Shown piece by piece: positions 1-6,685 of a DNA stretch of 8,684 nucleotides. The DNA is taken from the NCBI GenBank assembly GCA_002323515.1, contig DCQQ01000011.1, positions 6,526-15,209 of the forward strand, read 5' to 3'. Within the stretch, counting starts at the first letter, position 1. The number at the start of each line of letters is the position of its first letter. The notes beneath the pieces were generated by a model that saw only the letters and a list, made by a program, of their open reading frames with translations, had not been told where the DNA came from and did no database searches. The position numbers were made by a program, and so were the translations under genes. The stretch is from Balneolaceae bacterium UBA1514 (GTDB taxonomy: Bacteria; Bacteroidota; Rhodothermia; Balneolales; Balneolaceae).

Positions 1-32
1 ACCGCAGTAACTGCCTGAGTTTCTGCATTCAT
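1..32 (-). CDS. Possible start of a leftward gene, cut by window edge
   Basis: Reading leftward from an ATG at 32-30 there is an open frame of ten codons (MNAETQAVTA) running off the window edge. It would be divergent from the phosphatase gene, whose ATG is 48 bases away, and the two would share a short promoter region. Ten residues are not enough to recognise a family. In flavobacteria I recall a low-molecular-weight phosphatase gene near dnaA, but nothing visible here tests that. The call rests only on an open frame and a sensible divergent layout, so it may be wrong. Confidence 0.3.
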   Translation of the reverse strand, partial: MNAETQAVTA

Positions 33-80
33 TTTTTGTTCATTAAATCATTTCGCTATATCAACATCAACAAAATTGTT

Positions 81-596
81 ATGGAGTTTCAACCCACTCG
101 AAGTATTACTAAGGAAAATCCCTACCGGATTTGTTTTGTTTGTCTGGGCAATATATGTCGTAGCCCAACGGCTGAGGGTATATTTCAACATAAAGTTAAG
201 GAGCTTGGTTTAGGTTCTTATTTTTATGTTGATTCTGCCGGGACTGGTGCCTATCACGTTGGAGAGAAGGCCAACGCCACCTCACGTAGCGTAGCGGAAT
301 CTCACGGAGTATCTCTTCTTTCCCGAGCTCGTCAATTTGACTACGATGATTTCAACGAATTCGACCTTATTTTAGCTATGGATGCAAGTAATTATGCAAA
401 TATAATGACACTAAAGTCAGGTACAACGACCACTCAAGTTGATATGATGCGTAGATTCGATACAGAAGGGACTAATGAGGATGTGCCAGATCCGTATTAT
501 GGCGGATTAAATGGTTTTGAAGTTGTGTTTTCCATTTTAGAACGATCTAGTAAAGAGCTTATCAATCAGCTTACTCCTCATATTCTCAACGAATAA
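81..596 (+). CDS. Low-molecular-weight protein-tyrosine-phosphatase family protein
   Basis: Cytoplasmic cysteine-dependent phosphatase of the LMW-PTP family, 171 residues, slightly longer than the usual 150-160. The phosphate-binding P-loop CLGNICRS is at residues 21-28, with nucleophile Cys21 and Arg27. The general-acid motif DPYY is at 137-140, with Asp137. Both hallmark sites are intact, so the enzyme should be active. I chose the ATG at 81. The same frame can be opened by a TTG at 36, but that adds 15 residues unlike the family and crowds the divergent upstream frame. The natural substrate is not settled by sequence. Family members dephosphorylate phosphotyrosine proteins, often as partners of capsule tyrosine kinases, but some act on sugar phosphates attached to amines. 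The FN3K-family kinase gene two genes downstream favours the second role, ribulosamine-5-phosphate or protein-bound equivalents. No capsule or tyrosine-kinase gene is visible nearby. Confidence 0.94.
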   Translation: MEFQPTRSITKENPYRICFVCLGNICRSPTAEGIFQHKVKELGLGSYFYVDSAGTGAYHVGEKANATSRSVAESHGVSLLSRARQFDYDDFNEFDLILAMDASNYANIMTLKSGTTTTQVDMMRRFDTEGTNEDVPDPYYGGLNGFEVVFSILERSSKELINQLTPHILNE

Positions 597-698
597 ATAT
601 TGCACACTTATTAGTAAATAGGTAATTTAACTCTTACGAATACAGCTTACAGGTTAAAAAAGTAATTTTTCAAAATCAAAACTTACTTACTACTATAT

Positions 699-1256
699 AT
701 GTCTACATCAACCCGAGAAAAAATAATTCAATTAGGAGATGATCTATTACGGAAGCGAGGCTTCAATGCGTTTAGTTATGCCGATATTTCTAAGCCTTTG
801 CACATAAAAAACGCAGCTGTACATTATCATTTTCCTTCGAAACAGGATCTGGCTGTTGCTATTGCACAGTGGCATAAGGATATCTTTGGCCGATTCAGCC
901 TAAAAATGGCCAATAAAGAACCCAAAGATAGACTGAAAACGTTTTTAAATTTCTATCATTCGATTCATCTTAGTGAAAAAGTTGACATAATAGGCGCTTT
1001 TGCAACGGATTGGCACTCATTAGAGCCTAAAGTGCAAACTGAAGTTCAAGAGTTTACTGAACTGGTAATAAACTGGCTAAGTGAATTAATCCAAGAGGGT
1101 TTGGATTTAGGTCAGTTCCGAACAACACAAAATGCTCGAACCACTGCCCTTCGGATTTTAAGTTCTATATTTGCCTCAACTCAATTGGTGCGCATCACAA
1201 GTGATCATGATTTCACTAGGGTCAAAAATAGTATTTTAGAAGAATTAAATAACTGA
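699..1256 (+). CDS. TetR/AcrR-family transcriptional regulator
   Basis: DNA-binding repressor of the TetR family, 185 residues, a typical length. The N-terminal helix-turn-helix covers about residues 5-52. It has the expected first helix, the FSYADIS segment at 25-31, and the recognition helix ending in the family signature AVHYHFPSKQDL (40-51). The rest is a helical ligand-binding and dimerisation domain (about 60-180) whose ligand cannot be read from sequence. The stop codon is 6 bases before the ATG of the FN3K-family kinase gene, so the two are almost certainly co-transcribed. The 102-base gap upstream separates it from the phosphatase and could hold a promoter, but I see no clear operator palindrome or Bacteroidota-type promoter there. 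By analogy with the family it probably controls its own operon in response to a small molecule. That is inference. Confidence 0.94.
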   Translation: MSTSTREKIIQLGDDLLRKRGFNAFSYADISKPLHIKNAAVHYHFPSKQDLAVAIAQWHKDIFGRFSLKMANKEPKDRLKTFLNFYHSIHLSEKVDIIGAFATDWHSLEPKVQTEVQEFTELVINWLSELIQEGLDLGQFRTTQNARTTALRILSSIFASTQLVRITSDHDFTRVKNSILEELNN

Positions 1257-1262
1257 GTAAGT

Positions 1263-2132
1263 ATGAGTTTGCACCAAATTCCAGGGTTAATACAAGCAGA
1301 GGTCGAATCCGTATTATTTGCTCCAATTACAAGAGCAACATCGGTACAGGGTGGTGATATTTCGAAGGCTTTTAAAATTGAATTAGAGGATGGGCAAGCT
1401 TTTTTTCTCAAATTTCATAAAGGGAATCTTAACGCGTCTAAATCGGTATTTACTCAAGAAGCAAAAGGACTGAATACATTACGGTCTGTTAACACTGCTT
1501 TAGTAATACCTGAAGTCATCTCACAAAATAATTCCTATTTGTTACTGGAATACCTTGAAGAAGAAAAACAGGGGCATGATTTCCAATTTGGAGTGGATAT
1601 CGCCAAATTGCATAAAAGTAGTAATGAATTATTCGGCTTTTCAGAAGATAATTACATTGGACCCATCGATCAGTCGAATCGTTATCATGCCGATTGGTTG
1701 GAATTCTTTATTAGAGAGCGAATAGAGCCATTGGCCAATAAGGCGATGGAAAATGGTTTACTTAGTAATAAGTATAGTCGTATTTTTGAGCGTGTGTTTA
1801 ACTACACCTATGTCATTTTTCCTGATGAACCTCCCGCGCTCTTGCATGGAGATCTTTGGTCTGGTAATTATCTGTTTACCAAACAGGGGCAAGCGGCTAT
1901 TTATGATCCAGCAGTATATTACGGGCATAGAGAAATGGAACTTGCAATGACTACTTTATTTGGAGGCTTTAATCCAGCCTTCTATGATGGGTATCAAACG
2001 GAGTATCCTTTGCAAACTGGCTGGGAAGAAAGACAAAAGCTATGTCAACTCTATCCATTGCTTGTTCATGCTCTGTTGTTTGGTGGAAACTATGTACAGC
2101 AATCCAAAGCTATTTTGGACCGTTTCTATTAA
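1263..2132 (+). CDS. Fructosamine/ribulosamine-3-kinase family protein (FN3K-like)
   Basis: Kinase of the fructosamine kinase family (aminoglycoside-phosphotransferase fold), 289 residues, the normal length for bacterial members. Visible sites are the family-typical GGDIS nucleotide-loop motif (30-34), the ATP-binding lysine K50 in FFLKFH, the paired glutamate E66, the catalytic loop HGDLWSGN (195-202) with Asp197 and Asn202, and the metal-binding DPA motif at 215-217 (Asp215). Family members phosphorylate the O3' of ketoamines on glycated lysines, which destabilises the adduct and repairs the protein. Characterised bacterial homologues mostly prefer ribulosamines and erythrulosamines over fructosamines, so fructosamine should not be assumed. 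The gene starts 6 bases after the TetR gene in an apparent operon, and a LMW-PTP gene lies upstream. It ends at the non-coding gap facing the arginine operon. All catalytic residues are present and nothing suggests decay. Confidence 0.93.
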   Translation: MSLHQIPGLIQAEVESVLFAPITRATSVQGGDISKAFKIELEDGQAFFLKFHKGNLNASKSVFTQEAKGLNTLRSVNTALVIPEVISQNNSYLLLEYLEEEKQGHDFQFGVDIAKLHKSSNELFGFSEDNYIGPIDQSNRYHADWLEFFIRERIEPLANKAMENGLLSNKYSRIFERVFNYTYVIFPDEPPALLHGDLWSGNYLFTKQGQAAIYDPAVYYGHREMELAMTTLFGGFNPAFYDGYQTEYPLQTGWEERQKLCQLYPLLVHALLFGGNYVQQSKAILDRFY

Positions 2133-2392
2133 TCGTTACTAGGAACTAATTACTACTTTATTATAATCCACCTAAGCTTGGCATCGTTTAAGTGACATAA
2201 CGTATGATTTTACAACTTTTTTTGATTGCTACATCGTAATTGTATAAATATCCTCTAATGTTATTGAACGCTATTTGCAGGCCGTAATCAATAATTAGTA
2301 TTCATTTTGAGAAGTATTAATGAATGAAGCTCGTTGAATCAATAAAGCACACGTAACTATAAAATTACCTAGATCTAGCCTAAAGAACTCAA
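2133..2392. other. Non-coding convergent intergenic gap
   Basis: This 260-base AT-rich stretch lies where the FN3K-family gene (rightward) and argH (leftward) converge. It should contain transcription ends for both, but no GC-rich hairpin followed by a T-run is visible. The best structures are weak: a 7-bp AT stem (2300-2306 pairing with 2319-2325) and a 10-bp palindrome CTAGATCTAG at 2369-2378 just beyond the argH stop. I see no open frame with family features, no tRNA-like fold and no insertion-sequence ends. Confidence 0.6.
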
Positions 2393-3694
2393 TCAAACAA
2401 ACAATTGCACCAAATCTTTCATGTTCTTTTCAATACGATTATTCTCCAAATTTCCCAAACTACCCACAAGGCTATGATTTAGATTTTTTGGCGGTATAAA
2501 ACTTCCATCATCCAGTTCTTTACCCACTTGAACATAGGCATCTCTAAAACTTAAGCCAGACATAACTAAGTCATTCACTCGCTCAACAGAAAACAAAATA
2601 TCGTACTGTGAATCATCTAATAAATTTTGCACCGGTTTTATTTTGGGAATTGCATAGGTACACATATCCAACATGGCTTTTACATCATCCAATGCAGGGA
2701 AAATAAGATCTTTCAATAACTGAAAATCACGGTGGTAGCCTGAAGTTAAATTTCCTGTGAGCTGTGCAATTGATGCTGGAAGTGCCCTTATAACCGAACT
2801 TTTAGCCCTCATTAGTTCAAATACATCCGGATTTTTTTTATGCGGCATAATACTACTACCGGTAGTCAACTCATCAGGCAGGGTGATAAAGCCAAAGTTA
2901 CCACTGTTATACAGGCAGATATCCGAAGATAATTTATTGATGGTTTGGGCCAGCGCAGCCAATGCATAACTAACACTCTGCTCAATTTTGCCTCGCCCCA
3001 TTTGCGCATACACAACATTCACATTCATTCCCTTAAATTCTAGCAATTCAGTGGTGTAATCTCTATCTAGCGGAAAGGAAGAACCATAACCAGCAGCAGA
3101 ACCCAATGGATTTTGATTAGCTATGTTATAGCTCGCATAAAGTTGATGTGTGTCATCTAATAAAGCTTCGGCATAAGCCCCAAACCATAATCCAAAGCTG
3201 GATGGCATTGCCGCCTGCGTGTGGGTATAGCCCGGCAGTAGCACTGCTTTGTGCTTTTCACTCTGCGCCAAAAGAGCTTCGAACAGAGCCTCTATTTGCG
3301 CCGTTAGATTCACTATTTCATCCCGGAAATACAGTTTCAAATCGACCAGTACTTGGTCATTTCTTGACCTACCCGCATGAATCTTCTTTCCTAACGACCC
3401 CAATTTCTCCGTTAACATATATTCAATTTGGGAGTGAATATCTTCCACTCCCTCACTGATTTGAAATTGACCGGTTTCGATATCTTCTTTCAATATTCGT
3501 TTTAATTCCGCTACCAGAGTATCGCATTCCTGCTGAGATAATAGACCCACTTTTGCTAGCATTTTCACATGTGCGATACTTCCTTGTACATCATAAGGAG
3601 CAAGACGTAAGTCCCATTCATTGTCTTTGCCAATGGTAAACGCTTCTATTTTATCATCGATAGGGAGACCTTTGTCCCATAGTTTTTTAGCCAT
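2393..3694 (-). CDS. argH: Argininosuccinate lyase
   Basis: Last enzyme of arginine synthesis: a cytoplasmic tetramer of the fumarase/aspartase superfamily that splits argininosuccinate into arginine and fumarate. It has 433 residues, a little shorter than the roughly 460 of E. coli. Three conserved regions are intact: HAGRSRNDQ (106-114), GYTHTQ with catalytic His158 (155-160), and the superfamily signature GSSIMPHKKNPD (279-290), whose mobile loop carries the catalytic serine. The C-terminal part has the usual DDSQYDILFSVERVN-type helices (360-374). The ATG at 3694 fits the family N-terminus. It is the last gene of the leftward arginine operon, 60 bases after argE. Its substrate needs ArgG, which is not in the window and is probably upstream of argC. 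Only a small 5-bp hairpin (3727-3739) lies in the spacer. No defects are seen. Confidence 0.98.
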   Translation of the reverse strand: MAKKLWDKGLPIDDKIEAFTIGKDNEWDLRLAPYDVQGSIAHVKMLAKVGLLSQQECDTLVAELKRILKEDIETGQFQISEGVEDIHSQIEYMLTEKLGSLGKKIHAGRSRNDQVLVDLKLYFRDEIVNLTAQIEALFEALLAQSEKHKAVLLPGYTHTQAAMPSSFGLWFGAYAEALLDDTHQLYASYNIANQNPLGSAAGYGSSFPLDRDYTTELLEFKGMNVNVVYAQMGRGKIEQSVSYALAALAQTINKLSSDICLYNSGNFGFITLPDELTTGSSIMPHKKNPDVFELMRAKSSVIRALPASIAQLTGNLTSGYHRDFQLLKDLIFPALDDVKAMLDMCTYAIPKIKPVQNLLDDSQYDILFSVERVNDLVMSGLSFRDAYVQVGKELDDGSFIPPKNLNHSLVGSLGNLENNRIEKNMKDLVQLFV

Positions 3695-3754
3695 ATTCGT
3701 ATCTAATTATTATCTTTGGGTAATGTAATGGGTTCCATTCTCACTGTATGTTTT

Positions 3755-4858
3755 TTATCCTGGATTCCAATGTGGAATTTCTAAACCATTTAGTAATTGA
3801 GCATAGCCCGTTAGACCGCTTAGAATTTCATGAATATAAATGAATTCATTCGGAGTATGCGAACGATGTGTATTACCTGGTCCTATTTTAATACTGGGAA
3901 ATGGCATATGGGCTTGATCCGACATTGTTTTTGAGGAAACTCTTGGCACATCAAGCTCTTTTGCTTTCAGCACAATTGGATGATAATCCGCTATTCCAGA
4001 AGAATTTAAATGGAGCGATCGGTGCTCCACCAGTCCATCTATATGCTCACGAATAATATCCACTATTTCAACGTTGGTATAACAGTCATTAGGTCGGACA
4101 TCCACCACAAAATGGCAACGGTCTGGAACTACGTTGTGCTGTGTTCCCGCTTCTATTTGCGTCACATTCATACTGACTTTTCCAAGCTGTTCAGAAATCT
4201 GTTCAAATTCATAGCTTCTAAACCATTCTATTGCATCCACCGCCTTATAAAGTGCATTAACTCCTTCCCCTCGGGCTGCATGTCCAGATTCGCCCAATGT
4301 AGTCACATCCAATACAATTAATCCTCGTTCGGTAACAGCCATTTCCATGGAAGTAGGTTCGCCAACCACCGCTAAATCCAACGCCCCCATCGCCTCCAAG
4401 GTTATTGGAATCCCATTTGTTCCGGAAATTTCCTCTTCAGCAGAAGCTAAAAAAAGTAGATTATACGATTGATTGCGTTCGTTAAGCCAATAAAATATAT
4501 GCAATAAGCAGACCAGTGAAGCCCCCGCATCATTGCTACCCAATCCAAGTAATTTTCCATCCAATTCAACCGGTTCAAATGGATCCGTATCCCAATTTGA
4601 TGTTGCTCGTACCGTATCGTGATGTGAATTGAGTAAAAGAACCGGCGCACCATCTACCCAATGTTTACCACGTGCCAATACATTATTCTGAATGCGTTCA
4701 ACTTCAAATCCGTGGGACTGAATATTTTTTTCTAGTAGTAACGCTGTTTCCTGTTCTTTACCACTGTAGGATTTAGTGGCAATTAACTGTTTCAACAAAT
4801 CCAAGGCCTGCTTTGCAGGTACCTTCCATTCGTCAATTGAGTAAGTAGATGAGTTCAT
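3755..4858 (-). CDS. argE: M20-family N-acylornithine/N-acylcitrulline deacylase
   Basis: Zinc-dependent amidohydrolase of the M20/ArgE-DapE family, 367 residues, that removes the acyl group late in arginine synthesis. Metal-site residues are visible in order: His79 and Asp81 (HHDT, 79-82), Asp110 in SNDAG, the general base and ligand Glu142/Glu143 in the EEE run 141-143, Glu167 in VGEPT, and His334 in RSHTPNE. The inserted dimerisation domain (about 180-285) has the conserved SGHAARGEG (191-199), where His193 reaches the partner active site. Because the operon uses an N-acylornithine carbamoyltransferase, the physiological substrate should be N-acylcitrulline, probably N-succinylcitrulline, rather than N-acetylornithine. 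That is inference from argF'. DapE (succinyl-diaminopimelate) is an alternative within the family, but the context argues for ArgE. A perfect palindrome sits 9 bases upstream of its ATG. Confidence 0.92.
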   Translation of the reverse strand: MNSSTYSIDEWKVPAKQALDLLKQLIATKSYSGKEQETALLLEKNIQSHGFEVERIQNNVLARGKHWVDGAPVLLLNSHHDTVRATSNWDTDPFEPVELDGKLLGLGSNDAGASLVCLLHIFYWLNERNQSYNLLFLASAEEEISGTNGIPITLEAMGALDLAVVGEPTSMEMAVTERGLIVLDVTTLGESGHAARGEGVNALYKAVDAIEWFRSYEFEQISEQLGKVSMNVTQIEAGTQHNVVPDRCHFVVDVRPNDCYTNVEIVDIIREHIDGLVEHRSLHLNSSGIADYHPIVLKAKELDVPRVSSKTMSDQAHMPFPSIKIGPGNTHRSHTPNEFIYIHEILSGLTGYAQLLNGLEIPHWNPG

Positions 4859-4867
4859 AAGTATGAG

Positions 4868-4883
4868 TTTTGGGTACCCAAAA
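4868..4883. promoter_or_regulatory. Perfect 16-bp palindrome in the argB-argE spacer
   Basis: TTTTGGGTACCCAAAA is a perfect inverted repeat centred between 4875 and 4876. It lies in the 57-base spacer between argB and argE, ending 9 bases before the argE ATG on the minus strand. It could be a dimeric regulator's operator. In mRNA it could fold into a 6-bp stem with a GUAC loop next to the argE start and affect initiation. A terminator for the operon is unlikely, because reading leftward it is followed by CTCATACTT rather than a U-run. Chance is also possible. The function is unproven. Confidence 0.4.
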
Positions 4884-4915
4884 GATTTTTTGACCAGTTT
4901 TAAATAATTCCGGCC

Positions 4916-5719
4916 CTAGTCTAATCGCAAATAAGTCCCCGAGTGTTGAGTGTATAAATCTTTTGGATGAACAATACGAACGGGACTGACTCCTGCCTGA
5001 ACGGCCTTAAAACCGACATCTAACTTGGGAATCATCCCCCCGCTCACCTGTTTATCTTTTTTGGCCATCATAAAATCTTGTGGGTTAAAGACCTCGCACA
5101 ACTTCCCATCTACCATGACTCCTTCTAAATCAAAACATAGGTTCAGACTGACCTGAAAAGAGCTATTTTCAGCCAATGCAATAGCAACATGCGCTGCGAT
5201 ACTGTCGGCATTCGTATTTAATAACTGCCCAGATCCGTCCGAACTCAAAGGGGCCAATACCGGTATAATTTCCCTTTCTAGTAAGACTAATAGTTCCTCG
5301 GTATTGATCGACTCAATATCCCCTACCCATCCAAAATCTACAGGGTGCGCCGGCCGCTTAACCGAACGAATAATTCCCATATCTGCACCTGTCAACCCCA
5401 ATGCTTTTCGACCTCGCGACTCTAACTGAGCTACAATTTTTTTATTAATGAGCCCGCCATACACCATAATGGCTATATCCAACATAGCGGTGTCAGTAAC
5501 TCTTCTCCCATCAATCATCTGGCTCTTAACAGAAAACGCTTCTGCTATGCTGGTCGCTTGCGCACCCCCTCCATGCACCAATATTACGGGTACATTTAGC
5601 CTAGTCAAGCCATCTAATACGCTGCCTAGCTGCTGTTCATCTTCTGCTACCTTTCCCCCTATTTTGGTTACAAGAATGGTGTTAGTTAGCTGCTTAGTAT
5701 GAGAGTCTTTGGTATTCAT
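4916..5719 (-). CDS. argB: N-acetyl(succinyl)glutamate kinase
   Basis: Amino-acid kinase family enzyme, 267 residues (E. coli ArgB about 258), which phosphorylates the gamma-carboxylate of N-acylglutamate, the second step of the acylated pathway. Hallmarks are the N-terminal TKIGGK with ATP-binding Lys19, the glycine loop VHGGG (48-52), the acyl-glutamate-binding GRRVTD (71-76), the LNTNAD segment ending in Asp172, and SGGMIPKL with Lys232 (226-233). There is no N-terminal extension of the kind seen in arginine-inhibited hexameric kinases, so feedback inhibition of that type is not indicated. Whether it takes acetyl- or succinyl-glutamate cannot be decided from these motifs; the operon's argF' suggests succinyl. 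It starts 8 bases after the argF' stop and is followed by the 57-base spacer before argE. Confidence 0.95.
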   Translation of the reverse strand: MNTKDSHTKQLTNTILVTKIGGKVAEDEQQLGSVLDGLTRLNVPVILVHGGGAQATSIAEAFSVKSQMIDGRRVTDTAMLDIAIMVYGGLINKKIVAQLESRGRKALGLTGADMGIIRSVKRPAHPVDFGWVGDIESINTEELLVLLEREIIPVLAPLSSDGSGQLLNTNADSIAAHVAIALAENSSFQVSLNLCFDLEGVMVDGKLCEVFNPQDFMMAKKDKQVSGGMIPKLDVGFKAVQAGVSPVRIVHPKDLYTQHSGTYLRLD

Positions 5720-5727
5720 ACGCTTTG

Positions 5728-6684
5728 TTACTCGCTACTCTTTTGCTCAAGAAGCATAGAAAGCACCGTTTGCATGGAAATTACACGATTCGCGGCCTGC
5801 TGAATTACCAAACTATTTGGGCTATCAATAACCTGATCACTCACAATCATATTTCTACGCACAGGCAAGCAATGCATAAAATAGGCTTGATTGGTAAGCT
5901 CCATTTTTTCCTGATTTATCATCCAAGATGAGTCCTGATACAGCACCTGACCATAATCCTGATAACTAGACCAATTTTTGGCATAAATAAAATCCGCTCC
6001 CTCAAACGCCAATGACTGGTTCGTCTGAACCTGGGCAGATCCAACAAATTTCGGGTCCAATTCATATCCCTCAGGATGGGTAATTATTAGATCTACGGAG
6101 GCCCTATTCATCCATTGGGCAAAGGAATTAGCCACAGCATGGGGTAAGGCACGTGGGTGCGGTGCCCAGCTTAGTACCACCTTAGGGCGTTCGGTCTTTT
6201 TGAACTCATTAATCGTAATTAGGTCGGCAAAAGCTTGCAAGGGGTGTCCAGTGGAAGATTCCATATTAATAATAGGTACGCCAGCGTATTTCATAAAGGC
6301 GGTCAGAACGGGTTCGGCATAATCCAGATCTCGATCTTCAAGCGATGCAAAGGCACGTATAGCTAAAAAGTCAAAATACGCTCCCATCACACCCGCTGCC
6401 TCTTTGATATGTTCTGCAGAGGCTCCATTCATTATGGTTCCATCGGAAAATTCCAGTTTCCAACTTTCTGAACCAACATCAATGACAACTACATCCATCC
6501 TCAGATTTTGCGCCGCTCTTTGCGAACTTAAACGCGTACGTAAACTGGGATTAAAAAATAATAGTCCTATACTTGTTCGGTCTCCTTCTGTATACCCCTT
6601 TCGGGGATGGGCTTTAATAGATCGGGCTCTAGCCAAGGCTAGCTCTACAGACCCAATATCATCTACATCAAAAAAGTGATTCAT
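5728..6684 (-). CDS. argF': N-succinylornithine carbamoyltransferase (Bacteroidota type)
   Basis: Carbamoyltransferase of the aspartate/ornithine transcarbamylase superfamily, 318 residues, which transfers carbamoyl from carbamoyl phosphate to an N-acylated ornithine. The carbamoyl-phosphate loop is SLRTR (47-51), replacing the STRTR of ordinary enzymes, inside FFNPSLRTRLS. Further sites are HPLQ (147-150), the WAPHPRALP segment (173-181), HPEGYELDPKFVG (203-215), YAKNW with Lys236 (234-238), and HCLPVRRN (271-278). From memory the whole chain tracks the B. fragilis N-succinylornithine enzyme closely and differs from plain OTCase. Residue 90, reported to decide acyl choice (Pro in the succinyl enzyme, Glu in Xanthomonas acetyl enzyme), is Ala here, in ASAEHIKEA (88-96). 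A small neutral residue there favours succinylornithine. One base separates it from the argD stop, so translation is probably coupled. Confidence 0.92.
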   Translation of the reverse strand: MNHFFDVDDIGSVELALARARSIKAHPRKGYTEGDRTSIGLLFFNPSLRTRLSSQRAAQNLRMDVVVIDVGSESWKLEFSDGTIMNGASAEHIKEAAGVMGAYFDFLAIRAFASLEDRDLDYAEPVLTAFMKYAGVPIINMESSTGHPLQAFADLITINEFKKTERPKVVLSWAPHPRALPHAVANSFAQWMNRASVDLIITHPEGYELDPKFVGSAQVQTNQSLAFEGADFIYAKNWSSYQDYGQVLYQDSSWMINQEKMELTNQAYFMHCLPVRRNMIVSDQVIDSPNSLVIQQAANRVISMQTVLSMLLEQKSSE

Positions 6685-6685
6685 T

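Noticed and set aside
36..80. Extended start of the phosphatase at a TTG codon
   Set aside because: The added 15 residues do not resemble the family N-terminus, and the ATG at 81 already leaves 20 residues before the catalytic cysteine.
81..596. Phosphatase as a capsule/exopolysaccharide regulator (Wzb type)
   Set aside because: No tyrosine kinase, export or glycosyltransferase gene is visible in the window, and the FN3K-family gene offers a better contextual link. It is not excluded.
1259..1270. 12-base match AAGTATGAGTTT shared with 4859-4870
   Set aside because: The two copies lie in unrelated contexts, one spanning the FN3K-family gene start and one on the non-coding strand before argE; a single 12-mer match can arise by chance.
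2300..2325. AT-rich hairpin as terminator between the convergent genes
   Set aside because: The 7-bp stem is nearly all A-T with a 12-base loop and no T-run; such matches are expected by chance in this composition.
2369..2378. CTAGATCTAG palindrome as an argH terminator
   Set aside because: Only about 3 bp of stem remain once a loop is allowed, and the following T-run is short and interrupted.
3148..3459. Plus-strand open frame of 103 codons antisense to argH
   Set aside because: It lies entirely opposite conserved argH sequence and shows no family motif. Similar shadow frames opposite argE, argB, argF' and argD were rejected for the same reason.
3727..3739. Small hairpin (AATGG/CCATT) between argE and argH
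   Set aside because: Five base pairs with a 3-base loop is too weak to call an attenuator or terminator.
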